The notes below the pieces were generated by a model, which was not told the origin of the DNA, did no database searches, and saw only the letters and a list, made by a program, of their open reading frames with translations. From Chlamydiales bacterium (GTDB taxonomy: Bacteria; Chlamydiota; Chlamydiia; Chlamydiales; JAACFD01), in the NCBI GenBank assembly GCA_009937555.1, contig JAACFD010000139.1, positions 1 to 5,909 of the forward strand: 5,909 nucleotides of DNA, given 5' to 3'. The position numbers and the translations under genes are program-made. This document shows, in pieces, positions 5,422 through 5,909 of this stretch (position 1 is the first letter of the stretch; every line of letters starts with the position of its first letter).

Positions 5422-5909
5422 ATGAGCTCACGAGCTTTAGATTCAGTAGATACACAACGTGCATGGGATCTTGCACTACCAGATACTTCGGGTGACTTTT
5501 CAGAACCTGTAGTAACTTCTAAAAGAGCAGGTATAGCAATTAATGCTTTATCATCAAGCATCTATCGAGCACAGGGTAATAGTCTGAAGGAGGCTGCTAA
5601 ATACAGTCTATTTAATAAACATTTTCGTTCTGTTGTAGCTCCTCAGTTTAACACTCTTGAAGGAATCTCAAAAGCTAGCAGATCTCTATCCCCATTAGTT
5701 TCAGTTTTAGTTGAACGTATAAAAGACGTTATAGATGGAAGGGTTTTCTTCTATATTGATACTAATGGTGAAACGGCAAAAGTACAACTTTTAGAAAAAG
5801 CTGACACTTCTCCATCTGGAGAGGAAAGTCATAAAGCAAGAGCTTTGGAAGCTGTCCCAATTTTATCAGTTGAGCTAAGACAGTCAGCAGCTCTTAGGGG
5901 AGAATTAGT
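5422..5909 (+). CDS. Unrecognised cysteine-free protein, N-terminal part, cut by the window edge
   Basis: I do not recognise this protein. The frame is open from ATG 5422 to the window end (162 codons and two bases), with no stop, and the start has an AAAAGGAG site at ideal spacing and a TATAAT box upstream. The N-terminus is polar and rich in Ser and Thr (9 of the first 33 residues), with no signal peptide. Residues 34-105 look helical, with IAINALSSSIYRAQ, FRSVVAPQFNTLEGISKAS and LSPLVSVLVERIKDVIDG. A strand-like patch follows (RVFFYIDTNG, then AKVQLLE), then a Ser/Glu-rich linker (DTSPSGEES) and another probable helix. There is no cysteine in the visible part. A polar Ser-rich start and no export signal are compatible with a type III secretion substrate, if the host is chlamydial, but also with an ordinary cytosolic protein. 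Its true length and C-terminal domains cannot be seen. Confidence 0.85.
   Translation, partial: MSSRALDSVDTQRAWDLALPDTSGDFSEPVVTSKRAGIAINALSSSIYRAQGNSLKEAAKYSLFNKHFRSVVAPQFNTLEGISKASRSLSPLVSVLVERIKDVIDGRVFFYIDTNGETAKVQLLEKADTSPSGEESHKARALEAVPILSVELRQSAALRGEL

Overview
The window is a compact, AT-rich bacterial stretch with short gaps, Shine-Dalgarno sites of the AAAGGAG type and sigma-70-like promoters. TAA, TAG and TGA are all used as stops and Trp is TGG, so the genetic code is standard. The TadA sequence, above all the APDLRHGACGSW stretch followed by KKHP, resembles chlamydial TadA as I remember it. My best guess is therefore a member of the Chlamydiota, possibly an environmental chlamydia. 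This is a judgement from memory and not a search result. No rRNA, tRNA, CRISPR array or mobile element is visible.

Left part (1-1133). A small unrecognised gene (80 aa) reads leftward and is divergent from tadA. The 81-bp gap between them holds candidate promoters in both directions that overlap. tadA (tRNA adenosine deaminase) appears to start at TTG. It runs directly into a small unrecognised gene of about 83 aa, whose Shine-Dalgarno site lies in the tadA 3' end, so the two are probably translated together.

Middle (1134-4079). rlmN (23S rRNA and tRNA adenine-C2 methyltransferase) has its own extended -10 promoter. That promoter places its start at 1200 rather than at the upstream TTG at 1164. 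uvrC (nucleotide excision repair endonuclease) follows 18 nt later with no good Shine-Dalgarno site, so it is probably co-transcribed with rlmN and translated by reinitiation. All catalytic motifs of TadA, RlmN and UvrC are present. TadA and RlmN share one known target in E. coli: tRNA-Arg(ICG) carries I34 made by TadA and m2A37 made by RlmN.

Right part (4080-5909). Two proteins I do not recognise follow, each with a candidate promoter of its own. They are a complete 366-aa protein and a downstream protein cut by the window edge (162 codons seen). A textbook intrinsic terminator separates them. Both lack cysteine entirely, unlike the enzymes to their left. They are the most likely place for undescribed biology here, but the sequence does not give their function.
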